Positions 9,088-18,013 are shown, counted from the first letter of the stretch. The stretch: 64,000 nt of DNA from Aureimonas phyllosphaerae (GCF_900113065.1 NZ_FOOA01000003.1:364330-428329), one strand, 5' to 3'. Program-made: numbers and translations. The notes: a model not told the origin generated them from the sequence alone.

Positions 9088-10029
9088 ATGTTTCGTCTTG
9101 CTCATCTGTCCGACATCCACCTCGGTCCGCTGCCGGACGTGTCCTACCGCGAGCTCGCCTCGAAGCGCATCACCGGTTACATCAACTGGCAGCGCAACCG
9201 GAAGCGGGCGATGTTCGGCGACACGCTGCTGAAGCTCGTCGCCGACCTCAAGGCGCAGTCGCCGAGCCACGTGGCGGTGACCGGCGATCTCGTGAACCTC
9301 GCGACCAAGACCGAGATCGTCGGCGCACGGATCTGGCTCGAGGACCTCGGCGATCCCGCCTGGGTGTCGGTGGTGCCGGGCAATCACGACGCCTACGTTC
9401 CGGGGGCGCTGAAGCGCGTCTACGAGGAATGGTACCCGTATCTGATCGGCGACGGCGGCAAGGCGCCTCATCATCGGCGCTATCCCTACATGCGCGTGCG
9501 CGGTCAGGTCGCGATCATCGGCACGTCGAGTGCCGAAGCCACCGCACCGTTCTTTGCCACCGGCACCTTCAAGCGTGGCCAAGCGCTGGCGACCGCCCGC
9601 CTCCTCGACGAGGCCAAGGCGCGCGGCCTGTTCCGCGTGGTGATGATCCACCACCCGCCGATCGCCGGTGCGGCGGCCTGGTCGAAACGGCTGATCGGCA
9701 AGCAATACTTCTCCAAGGTGATCCACGACGTCGGCGCCGAACTCGTCCTGCACGGGCATACCCATCTCGACACGCTCTACTGGCTGACGGGCCCCGGCGG
9801 CGAGCGCGTGCCCGTCGCGGGCATCCCGTCGGCGAGCCAGAACCCGGGCGGCTCCAAGCCGGCGGCGCGCTACAGCCTGTTCGAGATCGACGGCGGACCC
9901 GGCGACTGGTCGCTCGTGCAGCGCGAACGCGGCTTCCGGGCCGATGGCGGCGGCATCGACTGGATCCGCGAGCGCCGCCTCTTCAACGACGGCACCACGA
10001 TCGACGCCGAGCCCGGTGTCGCCGCCTGA
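9088..10029 (+). CDS. calcineurin-like metallophosphoesterase
   Basis: 313 aa. The metal-binding motifs of the family appear in order: 'SDIH' (Asp9, His11), 'TGDLVN', 'VPGNHDAY', 'MIHHPP' and 'LHGHTHLD'. The start at 9088 places the first motif within ten residues of the N-terminus, as usual; a longer upstream frame overlaps the NUDIX gene and is rejected. Probably a soluble phosphodiesterase or phosphatase (cpdA/icc-like fold) of unknown substrate. Confidence 0.92.
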   Translation: MFRLAHLSDIHLGPLPDVSYRELASKRITGYINWQRNRKRAMFGDTLLKLVADLKAQSPSHVAVTGDLVNLATKTEIVGARIWLEDLGDPAWVSVVPGNHDAYVPGALKRVYEEWYPYLIGDGGKAPHHRRYPYMRVRGQVAIIGTSSAEATAPFFATGTFKRGQALATARLLDEAKARGLFRVVMIHHPPIAGAAAWSKRLIGKQYFSKVIHDVGAELVLHGHTHLDTLYWLTGPGGERVPVAGIPSASQNPGGSKPAARYSLFEIDGGPGDWSLVQRERGFRADGGGIDWIRERRLFNDGTTIDAEPGVAA

Positions 10030-10123
10030 TCTGGGGACGGTCGCAGCCAAGGAAGCGCTTGCCAGGGATGGACACGGCCGCGTAAGGCGCTCGGATCGCC
10101 GTTCGCCGATCGAGGCCCGCCCG

Positions 10124-11275
10124 ATGCGCCCTCCCCCGTTGTCCGCCCTTTCGGCGGGGCTGCTTGCGGCCTTCGTCGGCTTCGCCAGTTCCTTCTCCGT
10201 GGTGCTGCAGGGGCTGGTCGGGGTCGGCGCCTCGCCGGAGGAGGCCGCGTCCGGCATCATGGCCCTGTCGATCGCGATGGGCGTCTGCGGTATCCTCGTC
10301 TCGTGGCGAATGAGGATGCCGATCTCCGTCGCCTGGTCGACGCCCGGCGCCGCGCTGCTCGCCGGAGCCGGCGAACCCGCCGGCGGTTTTGCGGCGGCGA
10401 TCGGGGCCTTTATCCTTGCCGGCGCGCTGGTCGTTCTGGCCGGCCTCGTGAAGCCGATCGGCCGGGCGATCTCACGCATTCCGCTGTCGCTCGCCAACGC
10501 GATGCTGGCGGGCATCCTGCTTCCCCTGTGCCTCGCGCCCGTCAAGGCGGTGGCGTCGATCCCGCTCGAGGCGCTCGCCGTCATCGCGATCTGGTTTCTT
10601 GTCGGGCGCTGGAGCCGCGTCCTAGCTGTACCGGCTGCGGCGGTCGCAACCTTCCTGCTGATCTTCCTCGCCCACAGCAGCCCGGGAGGCACGGCAGCGG
10701 TGATCCCCGCACCCGTCCTCGTCTTGCCGGACTGGTCACCGGCGTCGCTGGTCGGGCTCGGCCTGCCTCTCTTCCTGATCACCATGGCCTCGCAGAACAT
10801 TCCGGGTCTTGCGATCCTCAGGGTCAACGGCTTTGCCGCCGAGCCCGCGCCGCTCTTCACGGCGACGGGCGTCGCGAGCCTCCTCTGCGCCCCCTTCGGC
10901 GGCCATGCGGTCAATCTCGCGGCCATCACCGCGGCGATCTGCGCGGGCGACGAGGCCGGATCCGACCGGGGCCGCCGCTGGTGGGCGGGGATCGTCTCGG
11001 GGGTCGCCTATATCGCTTTCGGCCTCACGGCGGGCTGGGCCACGGCGTTCGCCGCGCAGTCTCCGGCGCTGGTCCAGACGGTGGCCGGCGTCGCGCTGAT
11101 CGGCGCCTTTACCGGGGCACTCGGGGGCATGGTCGGCGAGACGGACGACCGCGAGGCGGCGATCCTGTGCTTCGTCGTGACGGCGTCGGGCGTGCCGTTC
11201 CTCGGCATCAGCGCCCCGTTCTGGGGCCTCGTGGTGGGAGGCGTCGTGCTTCTGGCCGTCCGGCGGCGGGGCTGA
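10124..11275 (+). CDS. BenE-family benzoate/H+ symporter-like transporter
   Basis: 383 aa, close to the usual length of BenE proteins, with about 11-12 hydrophobic segments. Family features include 'GFASSFSVVLQGLVGVGAS' at the N-terminus, 'WSTPGAALLAGAG', and 'APFGGHAVNLAAITAAICAGDEA' near residue 260. BenE transporters import benzoate or related aromatic acids with protons across the inner membrane. No aromatic catabolic gene is nearby, so the true substrate is open. Confidence 0.9.
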   Translation: MRPPPLSALSAGLLAAFVGFASSFSVVLQGLVGVGASPEEAASGIMALSIAMGVCGILVSWRMRMPISVAWSTPGAALLAGAGEPAGGFAAAIGAFILAGALVVLAGLVKPIGRAISRIPLSLANAMLAGILLPLCLAPVKAVASIPLEALAVIAIWFLVGRWSRVLAVPAAAVATFLLIFLAHSSPGGTAAVIPAPVLVLPDWSPASLVGLGLPLFLITMASQNIPGLAILRVNGFAAEPAPLFTATGVASLLCAPFGGHAVNLAAITAAICAGDEAGSDRGRRWWAGIVSGVAYIAFGLTAGWATAFAAQSPALVQTVAGVALIGAFTGALGGMVGETDDREAAILCFVVTASGVPFLGISAPFWGLVVGGVVLLAVRRRG

Positions 11276-11284
11276 CGCCTTCCG

Positions 11285-11902
11285 TCAGACGATCGGCGCG
11301 CCGCGATAGGCGGCGAGCGCCATGAGAATGCCGGCACCGACCACGATGCCGATCATTAGCCAGGACAGGGCGATCACGAAATCGGTCGAGCGCGGACGCG
11401 GGGCGAGGCGGATCGGCTCTAGCGAGGAGGCGGCCGCCAGCGAGGCGGGCCGCTCGGCAGGCCGGAGGCCGATGCCGTCGGATGCGGCGAGCGCGCGGTC
11501 GCGCTCCACCATCCGCTCGGCGACGTACTCAGTCACCTTGTCGACGATGACGCGGCTTTCGCCCGATTCGGCGAGCGTGATGCGGCCGAGGCGGGTGTCC
11601 CGCACGAAGCGATATGTGCGCCGGTCGCGCGCCATCAGGACCTGCGCCGTGCCGTCGACCCAGTAGCGGGGCTGCGGTCCGCCGGACAGGGTGAAGTCGA
11701 AAAGGTCGTCATCGGCGGGGACGGCGTCGATGATCGGCTGGAGTTCCTCGGCGAAGATCTCGAGGCGGGCTCGGTCCGCCTCGCGGATGTCGACCACGAT
11801 GTCGGTCCGCTGCGAGGAGGCGATCTTGGCCGCGCGCACGGCATCGGCCAAACGCTTGGTTCCGCTCGTCACCGACAGGGCGCCCCGGGACTCCATCATC
11901 AT
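11285..11902 (-). CDS. conserved hypothetical protein with C-terminal membrane anchor
   Basis: 205 aa. I do not recognise the family. Residues 1-150 look like a soluble mixed alpha/beta domain ('SSQRTDIVVDIREADRARLE', 'QPRYWVDGTAQVLMARDRRT'). A linker rich in Ala/Pro/Arg follows, then one strong membrane helix near the C-terminus ('FVIALSWLMIGIVVGAGILM'). It would be tail-anchored with the soluble part in the cytoplasm. Three tandem ATGs lie at the start; GAGG precedes the first. It lies downstream of leuA on the same strand. Confidence 0.7.
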   Translation of the reverse strand: MMMESRGALSVTSGTKRLADAVRAAKIASSQRTDIVVDIREADRARLEIFAEELQPIIDAVPADDDLFDFTLSGGPQPRYWVDGTAQVLMARDRRTYRFVRDTRLGRITLAESGESRVIVDKVTEYVAERMVERDRALAASDGIGLRPAERPASLAAASSLEPIRLAPRPRSTDFVIALSWLMIGIVVGAGILMALAAYRGAPIV

Positions 11903-11920
11903 GCCACCTCGACCTCGCGC

Positions 11921-11941
11921 GGCGGGCCATCATGGCCCGCC
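11921..11941. terminator. GC-rich hairpin between leuA and the tail-anchored gene
   Basis: A perfect 8-bp stem (GGCGGGCC / GGCCCGCC) with a 5-base loop lies 70 bases downstream of the leuA stop. No T-run follows on either strand, so it may be a weak terminator or RNA stabiliser rather than a classic Rho-independent terminator. Confidence 0.4.
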
Positions 11942-12010
11942 GTACGGTTGTCATGCGTACCGCCGCTGGCTTTCGTGAAACCGGAACGGGACGCAAGCGG
12001 AAAGGTTTCG

Positions 12011-13702
12011 TTAACCTTGAGTATCCACGATCCGGTTGGCGGCCGCAACGATCGCGCGCAGCGAGGCCGTCGTGGCGTTCTGGTCGATGCCGGCGCCGAA
12101 GGCCCGTCCGCCGGGATGCTCGATCTCCATATAGGCGATCGCCGAGGCGTTGGAGCCGCGCTGGAGCGAGTGCTCGGCGTAATCGGCGACCGACAGGTCG
12201 ATCCCCATGTGACGCGACAGACCGTCGATGAAGCCGTCGATCGCACCGGTGCCGCGGCCCTCGATCTCGATCGTCCGGTCGCCGTCGCGGATCGTCGCCG
12301 TCACCGTGCGGCGCGAGGGTCCCTGCTCCGGTCGCGTGACGTGCTCGACATAGGCGAAGCGCGCGCCCGGCTGCTCGACGTAGCGTTCCAGGAAGCGCTC
12401 GTAGATGCGCTTGACCGGCAGTTCACGGCCTTCCTCGTCGGTGATCCGCTGGATGTCCTCGCGAAAATCCACCTGCAGGTTGCGCGGCAGGTTCAGGCCG
12501 TGGTCGGCCTGCAGGACGTAGGCGATGCCGCCCTTGCCCGACTGCGAGTTGATGCGGATGATCGCCTCATAGGAGCGGCCGACGTCCTGCGGATCGATCG
12601 GGAGATACGGCACCTCCCACAGGGGCGTGTTGGCGACCTTCGCCGCCTTCATGCCCTTGTTGATCGCATCCTGATGCGAGCCGGAAAAGGCCGTGTAGAC
12701 CAGTTCGCCGACGTAGGGGTGGCGCTCGGGGATGGCGAGCTGGTTGCAGTGCTCGTAGACCTCCTTCATCCGGTTGATGTCGGAGACGTCGAGTTCGGGA
12801 TCGACCCCTTGCGTGTACATGTTGAGCGCCAGCGTCACGAGGTCGACGTTGCCGGTGCGCTCGCCGTTGCCGAACAGCGTGCCCTCGACCCGGTCGGCGC
12901 CCGCCATCAGCCCGAGCTCGGTCGCCGCGATCGCGGTGCCCCGGTCGTTGTGCGGGTGCAGCGACAGGATGATCGTCTCGCGGTTGTCGAGGTTCCGGCT
13001 CATCCACTCGATCTGGTCGGCGTGGATGTTGGGCGTCGACATCTCGACGGTGGCCGGCAGGTTGAGGATCAGGCGGTTTTCCGGCGTCGGGCGGATGACC
13101 TCCGCGACGGCGTTGCAGATCTCGAGCGCGAAATCGAGCTCGGTGCCGGTAAAGCTTTCGGGCGAATACTCGAAGCGGAACCCGCCGCCGGCCTTGTCGG
13201 CCATCTCGGCGATCATCTCGGCGGCCTCGACCGCGATCTGGCGGATGCCGGCGCGGTCCTTGCCGAACACGACGCGGCGCTGCAACTCGCTGGTCGAATT
13301 GTAGAAGTGGACGATCGGCTTCTTGGCGCCTTCCAGGCTCTCGAAGGTGCGCGTGATCAGCTCGGGCCGGCACTGGACCAGCACCTGCAGCGACATGTCG
13401 TCGGGGACGCCGCCTTCCTCGATGCACCAGCGGGTGAAGTCGAAGTCGGTCTGCGAGGCGGAGGGGAAACCGATCTCCACCTCCCTGAAGCGCATATGCT
13501 TCAGGAGCGCGAACATGCGCGACTTGCGCTCCTGCCCCATCGGGTCGACCAGCGCCTGGTTGCCGTCGCGAAGATCGACGGAGCACCAGATCGGCGCCGT
13601 CTCGATGCGGCGCGAGGGCCACTGGCGGTCGGGCAGATCGACGGCCGGATAGGGCTGATACTTCTGGGTGGCCTTGGGCATCACCGGGACGGATGCGGAC
13701 AT
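12011..13702 (-). CDS. leuA: 2-isopropylmalate synthase
   Basis: 563 aa. It condenses acetyl-CoA with 2-oxoisovalerate, the first committed step of leucine synthesis. The DRE-TIM metallolyase motif 'CSVDLRDGNQAL' lies near residue 40, and the metal-binding 'LHPHNDRGTA' near 250. The C-terminal ~130 residues form the LeuA allosteric (leucine-binding) dimer domain ('ATIRDGDRTIEIEGRGTGAIDGF'). Length and the 'YQPYPAVDLPDRQWP' opening match the long LeuA form. The 400-base upstream region carries a candidate leucine-rich leader peptide (see 13853-13978). Confidence 0.96.
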   Translation of the reverse strand: MSASVPVMPKATQKYQPYPAVDLPDRQWPSRRIETAPIWCSVDLRDGNQALVDPMGQERKSRMFALLKHMRFREVEIGFPSASQTDFDFTRWCIEEGGVPDDMSLQVLVQCRPELITRTFESLEGAKKPIVHFYNSTSELQRRVVFGKDRAGIRQIAVEAAEMIAEMADKAGGGFRFEYSPESFTGTELDFALEICNAVAEVIRPTPENRLILNLPATVEMSTPNIHADQIEWMSRNLDNRETIILSLHPHNDRGTAIAATELGLMAGADRVEGTLFGNGERTGNVDLVTLALNMYTQGVDPELDVSDINRMKEVYEHCNQLAIPERHPYVGELVYTAFSGSHQDAINKGMKAAKVANTPLWEVPYLPIDPQDVGRSYEAIIRINSQSGKGGIAYVLQADHGLNLPRNLQVDFREDIQRITDEEGRELPVKRIYERFLERYVEQPGARFAYVEHVTRPEQGPSRRTVTATIRDGDRTIEIEGRGTGAIDGFIDGLSRHMGIDLSVADYAEHSLQRGSNASAIAYMEIEHPGGRAFGAGIDQNATTASLRAIVAAANRIVDTQG

Positions 13703-13830
13703 GGGAATACCTTGCTCGTTCGGCGAAGACGGAGCGGCACGACGGCCGGCTGACGCGCGTCTTTCAGGATTTGACCGGGGTTGTAAAGCCGAAGAGACTG
13801 GAGGCTTCGCGAGGGTGTCGCGCGCCGGCT

Positions 13831-13871
13831 CGACCGCCGGGCGCCCCTTCGATCAACGGGCCCGACGGTCG
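13831..13871 (-). promoter_or_regulatory. RNA stem over the leader stop upstream of leuA
   Basis: On the minus strand a 12-bp stem (one G-U pair) joins 13860-13871 with 13831-13842 across a 17-base loop, and the leader stop codon sits in the loop. A second weak hairpin (13786-13807) is followed by only TTT. This could be the antiterminator part of a leucine attenuator, but no strong terminator with a long U-run is visible before leuA. Confidence 0.35.
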
Positions 13872-13978
13872 CCGATAAGGACGAGACGAAGGAGGCCGAG
13901 AAGCGGACGTGCGGCGACATCGCGCTCGCGCGCGGCAACCGGGGCCAAGGGGCCGAAGGAGACGTCCGACTTCGTCAT
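13853..13978 (-). CDS. candidate leucine leader peptide of leuA
   Basis: A 41-codon frame ends 150 bases upstream of the leuA ATG. Near its end it reads LLGLLRLVLIGDRRAR, with six Leu codons (CTT, CTC, CTC, CTT, CTC, CTT) in ten positions. That clustering is what an attenuator leader needs. No clear Shine-Dalgarno site is seen, and an in-frame TTG at 13948 could be the real start. Leader-peptide attenuation of leuA is known in proteobacteria, so the position fits, but the remaining 13703-14105 stretch shows no strong terminator before leuA. Confidence 0.4.
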   Translation of the reverse strand: MTKSDVSFGPLAPVAARERDVAARPLLGLLRLVLIGDRRAR

Positions 13979-14037
13979 GGCGGCCAGAATGACGCTCCGG
14001 AACCGGGAAGGCAAGCCCGAAGGAGGCACCCGACACG

Positions 14038-14069
14038 AAAAAGGCCCGGTCCTTTCGGATCGGGCCTTT
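14038..14069 (-). terminator. Rho-independent terminator of the small secreted protein gene
   Basis: A 13-bp stem (arms starting AAAGGCCCGG and ending CGGGCCTTT, one G-U pair, TTTC loop) ends in TTTTT on the minus strand. It begins about 36 bases after the stop of the 14106-14483 gene. Confidence 0.85.
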
Positions 14070-14105
14070 CCTCCACAAGGCGACCGATGCCGCCTTCCAG
14101 AAAAC

Positions 14106-14483
14106 TCAACGGGCATCGACACCAAACGAATCCGAACCCGGAACGACACGGACCTGCTCGACCGGGGACGCCGTGTAGCCGGCATGGTAGTCGCCACGGA
14201 TCACCGAGTTGACGGCGTTGGAATCGATCGCGCGGGTTTCGTAACGCGAACCCGGGACAACGTTGACGGCCGCACCTTCGGTCGCGGGATAGCCGAACGA
14301 GCGGCTCTCGACCACGCTGGCGCGGGGGGCGACGGTCTCGCCACGGATCACCGAATTGACAGCGACACCGTCGGCGGCACGCTCATAGGTGTCGGAGCCC
14401 GGCACGATACCGTTGGCAGAGGCGACGCCGGTCAGGGCAGCGAGAGAGAGCACAACAGCCGAGGCAAAGATGGAAGTCTTCAT
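14106..14483 (-). CDS. small secreted protein with internal repeat
   Basis: 125 aa. A clear Sec signal peptide (MKTSIFASAVVLSLAALTGV, probable cut after 'ASA') is followed by ~100 polar residues. Two near-copies of a ~25-residue unit are visible: 'VPGSDTYERAADGVAVNSVI' and 'VPGSRYETRAIDSNAVNSVI', each followed by RG and then D/E. A third partial unit 'VPGSDSFGVDAR' closes the protein. No cysteines occur. The family and function are unknown to me; it is likely periplasmic or extracellular. A strong terminator follows it. Confidence 0.75.
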   Translation of the reverse strand: MKTSIFASAVVLSLAALTGVASANGIVPGSDTYERAADGVAVNSVIRGETVAPRASVVESRSFGYPATEGAAVNVVPGSRYETRAIDSNAVNSVIRGDYHAGYTASPVEQVRVVPGSDSFGVDAR

Positions 14484-14678
14484 TGTTCTTGTCCTTGAGG
14501 AAACTCAGGAGGCGCATCGAGACGTTCAGCGGCTTGGGAGGGAGCCGGTGAGATCAGCTTGCGTCGTCCGATGCGCATGATCTAGGCAGCGAATGTCGGC
14601 TTATCGAGTAGAGATTGTTGAACAGTCCGTCGCTATCATAAGGGATCCCGCCTTTTAGCCGCCCAAGGCGTTAACACG

Positions 14679-14712
14679 AAAACGCCGGCCGACCCATTCG
14701 GGTGGACCGGCG
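14679..14712 (-). terminator. terminator after the trpE(G)-CDF unit
   Basis: On the minus strand, downstream of the CDF stop, CGCCGG pairs with CCGGCG around an inner ACCC/GGGT stem, followed by TTTT. It is placed to end the trpE(G)-CDF transcript. Confidence 0.65.
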
Positions 14713-14743
14713 CTCGCAAGCCGATGCGAACTGGAGCGGAGGG

Positions 14744-15667
14744 CTAGAGAACCGGCACGCCCACCTGCTTCGCCTCGCCCTCGGGCTCGACGTGGATCAG
14801 AACGCGGGCCCCGGCGAAAGTGGCCTGCAATGCGTCCTCGATGCGGTCGCAGATGGAATGGGCGTCCACGACGCGCATCTCGCTCGGCACCACCATGTGG
14901 AACTCGATGAAGACCGCGCGACCGGCGATGCGCGTGCGCACGTCGTGGACCTCGATCGCCCCTTCTGCCGAAGCCGAGATGATCTCGCGCGCCCGCGTGT
15001 CGTCCGCCGGATCGAGCGCCTGATCCATCAGGCCGGAGAGCGAGGAGGCGACGACCTTCCAGCCCTCGCGCAGGATGTTGAGCGCGACGAGAGCGGCGAG
15101 CGCCGGGTCGAGGATCGACCAGCCCGTGGCGCTGGCGACGGCGAGGCCCGCGAGCACGCCGACCGAGGTCACGACGTCGGCCATGATGTGCCGCCCGTCG
15201 GCATCGAGCGCCGGCGAGCGGTGCTCGCGACCCTGCCGGATGAGATGCAGCGCCCACAGAAGGTTGATCACGGTTGCGACGCCGTTGATCGCGATGCCGA
15301 GCATTGGCGCCTCGATCGCGCGTGGCACCAGGTAGGCGCCGTAGGCCTCGCGCAGGATCAGGAGCGCAGCGACGACGATGAGGACGCCCTCCACCACCGC
15401 CGAGAAATACTCGGCCTTGGTGTGGCCGTAGGGATGGTCGGTGTCGGCGGGCTTGTAGCTGACGCTGACGGCCCACAAGGCGATGAGGCCCGCGACGACG
15501 TTGACGATGGATTCCAGCGCGTCCGAGAACAGGGCCACCGAGCCGGTGACCACGTAGGCCGCGTACTTGATGCCGAGGACGAGGCAGGCCACGGCGATGG
15601 TCATCATCGCCGTGCGCTTCACCAGACGTCCGGAATCGTCGGCCATCGCCATCGCGGATGCCGTCAT
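14744..15667 (-). CDS. cation diffusion facilitator (CDF) metal efflux transporter
   Basis: 307 aa with about six membrane helices and a cytoplasmic C-terminal domain, the normal CDF plan. Recognisable motifs are 'SDALESIVNVVAGLIAL' in helix 2, 'DHPYGHTKAEYFSAVVEG' after helix 2, and 'HIMADVVTSVGVLAGL' in helix 5 (His160-x3-Asp164). In FieF the helix-2 transport site is Asp-x3-Asp; here it is Asp49-x3-Ser53 with a Glu at 52, so the metal specificity may differ. The ATG overlaps the trpE(G) stop by one base (TGATG), so it is probably translated from the trpE(G) mRNA and indirectly under its attenuator. Confidence 0.92.
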   Translation of the reverse strand: MTASAMAMADDSGRLVKRTAMMTIAVACLVLGIKYAAYVVTGSVALFSDALESIVNVVAGLIALWAVSVSYKPADTDHPYGHTKAEYFSAVVEGVLIVVAALLILREAYGAYLVPRAIEAPMLGIAINGVATVINLLWALHLIRQGREHRSPALDADGRHIMADVVTSVGVLAGLAVASATGWSILDPALAALVALNILREGWKVVASSLSGLMDQALDPADDTRAREIISASAEGAIEVHDVRTRIAGRAVFIEFHMVVPSEMRVVDAHSICDRIEDALQATFAGARVLIHVEPEGEAKQVGVPVL

Positions 15668-17856
15668 CAGGCGGCCTTCACCCGTGCGCGGCGCGGAAGC
15701 TTGGCCACCACGTTCTCGATCATCCGCATCCCGGCCTCGCTCCCGAGGCTCATGATGCTCTCGGGATGGAACTGCACGGCCGCGACAGGCTCGTGCCGAT
15801 GTTCAAAGGCCATCACGACGCCGTCCTCGGTCTCGGCCGTCACCTCGAACTCGCGCGGCAGGCGCACCGGGTCGGCGAAGATCGAGTGGTAGCGGCCGAC
15901 CGTGACCTCGTTCGGAAGGCCGGAGAAGATGATGCCGGGCGTCGAGACGCGAACGCGCGACGGCTTGCCGTGCACGGGCACATGGAGCGTGCGCAGCGTG
16001 CCGCCATAGGCCTCGGCCAGCGCCTGGAGCCCGAGGCAGACGCCGAAGATCGGCATCTGGCGCTTGCGCGCCTGCGCGATCGTGCCGCGGCAGTCGAAAT
16101 CGTCGGGGTTGCCGGGACCGGGCGACAGGACGACGAGATCGGGCGCGACGCGGTCGAAGATCTCCTCCGGCACCGGGGTGCGCACGGTCGTCACGTCCGC
16201 GCCGGTCTGGCGGAAGTAGTTGGCGAGCGTGTGGACGAAACTGTCCTCGTGATCGACGAGGAGGATGCGCACCCCCTCGCCGACCTTGGCGCGGGCGCTG
16301 GTCCCCTCCCCGGCGTTCGGCTTGCCGGCTTCGCGGATCGCCGCGATCATCGCCGACGCCTTGAGTTCGGTCTCGGCCTCTTCCTCTTCCGGGTTGGAAT
16401 CGTAGAGGAGCGTCGCGCCAGCGCGCACCTCGGCGACGCCGTCCTTGAGGCGGATGGTGCGCAGCGTCAGGCCGGTGTTCATGTCGCCGTTGAAATGCAT
16501 CATGCCGACGGCACCGCCGTACCAGGCGCGCGGGCTCTTCTCGTTCTTCTCGATGAAGCGCATCGCCCACAATTTGGGCGCGCCGGTCACCGTCACCGCC
16601 CAGGCGTGGGACAGGAACGCGTCCATCGCGTCCATGCCCTCGCGCAGGCGTCCCTCGATGTGGTCGACCGTGTGGATCAGGCGCGAGTACATCTCGATCT
16701 GGCGCCGGCCGATGACGCGCACCGAACCCGGCTCGCAGACGCGGCTCTTGTCGTTGCGGTCGACGTCCGAGCACATGGTGAGCTCCGACTCGTCCTTCTT
16801 GGAGTTCAGGAGCTTCAGGATCTGTTCCGAATCCGAGATCGCGTCCTCGCCGCGCCGGATCGTGCCGGAGATCGGGCAGGTCTCGACGCGCCGTCCCGAC
16901 ACGCGGATGAACATCTCGGGACTCGCGCCGATCAGGAACTCGTTGGCCCCGAGATTGATGAAGAACGAGTAGGGCGATGGGTTGATGCCCTTCAGCCGCC
17001 GCGAGACCTCGGACGGCCGATGCTCGACGCGCTCATAGAAGGTCTGGCCCGGCACGACCTCGAAGAGGTCGCCGCGCATGAACTTCTCCTTGGCGCGGCG
17101 CACGAGCGCGGCGTATTCGCCGGGCTTGTGGTCACCGCGCGGCGGCACGCTCTCGGAGCGCGCGAAGGGCGCCTCGGGCCCGCCGCCGGCAAGACCGGCG
17201 GTCGAGCGGCCGCCCTTCTCGAACTGGTACTCCTCGACATAGGCTTTGGCCGAGTAGTGATCCACCATCAGGATCTCGTCCGGCAGGTAGAGCACGAGAT
17301 CGCGGCGGTCGGGCGCGCGCTGGAGCGTCTCCTCGACCGGATCGAACTGGAAGGCGAGGTCGTAACCGAAGGCGCCGTAGAGGCCGAGGTCCGAATCCTC
17401 GTCGGACTTGAACAGGGCGACGATCGCGCGCAGCACCGAGAAGACGGTCGGCATGCGCGAGCGCTCCTCCTCGGTGAAGGCGCGCGACGGCAGGGCGATC
17501 GTCAGGTCGAGCCGGTTGCCCGTACTGGCGGCGGACGCGATGTCCTCGTGCCCCTCGAGCGCGTCCGCGACGAAGCCGAGCAGCACCTGGCCCCGCGCGT
17601 TCAGCGCCTCGATCATGACCGAGCGCCCCGAAGAGGTCACGACCAGCGGCGGATCGACGATCGCCGTGTCCCAGCGCGTGTAGCGGCCGGGATACTCGTA
17701 GTTCGAAGAAAAGACCGCGCCGCGGCGGGTATCCAACCGATCGACATAGGGCTCGATCGCGCCGGCATAGGCGACGTCGCGCCGCCGCCGGCTGACGGTC
17801 ACGCCGCCCTCCGTCACATAGACGTGCGCGCCGTCGGCCTGAGGTTCGAGGGTCAT
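15667..17856 (-). CDS. trpE(G): fused anthranilate synthase TrpE-TrpG
   Basis: 729 aa from the preferred ATG (MTLEPQADG). It makes anthranilate from chorismate and glutamine. Residues ~1-510 are the chorismate-binding TrpE part ('[11 protein letters not shown]', '[11 protein letters not shown]', '[10 protein letters not shown]'). Residues ~530-725 are the TrpG glutaminase with nucleophile Cys607 in '[10 protein letters not shown]' and 'FHPESI' near the end. The single-chain form is typical of rhizobia and relatives. An upstream in-frame codon at 17898 falls beside the attenuator hairpin and is rejected as start. The trpL leader and terminator lie immediately upstream. Confidence 0.96.
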   Translation of the reverse strand: MTLEPQADGAHVYVTEGGVTVSRRRRDVAYAGAIEPYVDRLDTRRGAVFSSNYEYPGRYTRWDTAIVDPPLVVTSSGRSVMIEALNARGQVLLGFVADALEGHEDIASAASTGNRLDLTIALPSRAFTEEERSRMPTVFSVLRAIVALFKSDEDSDLGLYGAFGYDLAFQFDPVEETLQRAPDRRDLVLYLPDEILMVDHYSAKAYVEEYQFEKGGRSTAGLAGGGPEAPFARSESVPPRGDHKPGEYAALVRRAKEKFMRGDLFEVVPGQTFYERVEHRPSEVSRRLKGINPSPYSFFINLGANEFLIGASPEMFIRVSGRRVETCPISGTIRRGEDAISDSEQILKLLNSKKDESELTMCSDVDRNDKSRVCEPGSVRVIGRRQIEMYSRLIHTVDHIEGRLREGMDAMDAFLSHAWAVTVTGAPKLWAMRFIEKNEKSPRAWYGGAVGMMHFNGDMNTGLTLRTIRLKDGVAEVRAGATLLYDSNPEEEEAETELKASAMIAAIREAGKPNAGEGTSARAKVGEGVRILLVDHEDSFVHTLANYFRQTGADVTTVRTPVPEEIFDRVAPDLVVLSPGPGNPDDFDCRGTIAQARKRQMPIFGVCLGLQALAEAYGGTLRTLHVPVHGKPSRVRVSTPGIIFSGLPNEVTVGRYHSIFADPVRLPREFEVTAETEDGVVMAFEHRHEPVAAVQFHPESIMSLGSEAGMRMIENVVAKLPRRARVKAA

Positions 17857-17896
17857 GCCATCCACTCCATCTTGAGCGCCGGCCCCGAGGCCCCTC

Positions 17897-17933
17897 AAAA
17901 GGAAAAGGCCGCCGGGGGTCCGGAGCGGCCTTT
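17897..17933 (-). terminator. trp attenuator terminator hairpin
   Basis: A 9-bp perfect stem (AAAGGCCGC / GCGGCCTTT) with a 12-base loop is followed on the minus strand by TTTTCCTTTT. It lies between trpL (ends 17966) and trpE(G) (starts 17856), exactly where an attenuator terminator belongs. Confidence 0.85.
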
Positions 17934-17965
17934 GTCGATCGAACGCGCACGGGTTCGCAAAGCCG

Positions 17966-18013
17966 CTAGAAGCGGGCCTGCCACCAATTCGTGAGCTTGC
18001 GTGCGGTGTTCAT
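17966..18013 (-). CDS. trpL: trp operon leader peptide
   Basis: A 15-residue frame, [15 protein letters not shown], with two adjacent Trp codons (TGG TGG) near its end, 110 bases upstream of trpE(G). It resembles the Trp-rich leader known for Sinorhizobium trpE(G). There the ribosome stalls at the Trp codons when charged tRNA-Trp is scarce and blocks terminator formation. No Shine-Dalgarno site precedes the ATG. TTGCGA-N16-TTACCC sits so that transcription could start at or next to the ATG, as in a leaderless mRNA; that promoter reading is tentative. Confidence 0.88.
   Translation of the reverse strand: MNTARKLTNWWQARF

Noticed and set aside
11983..12007. GGAAC-N16-GGTT on the plus strand, the same variant as the PRC-barrel and katN promoters
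   Set aside because: It points into the 3' end of leuA in antisense with no gene to drive. It shows that this looser variant can occur by chance, so those two promoter calls carry lower confidence than the exact CGTT sites.
12026..13753. A long plus-strand frame opposite leuA
   Set aside because: It is an antisense shadow of a certain enzyme gene and shows no recognisable protein features.
15658..17994. A 778-codon plus-strand frame opposite trpE(G)
   Set aside because: It is antisense to trpE(G) and its leader and has only shadow-type composition.
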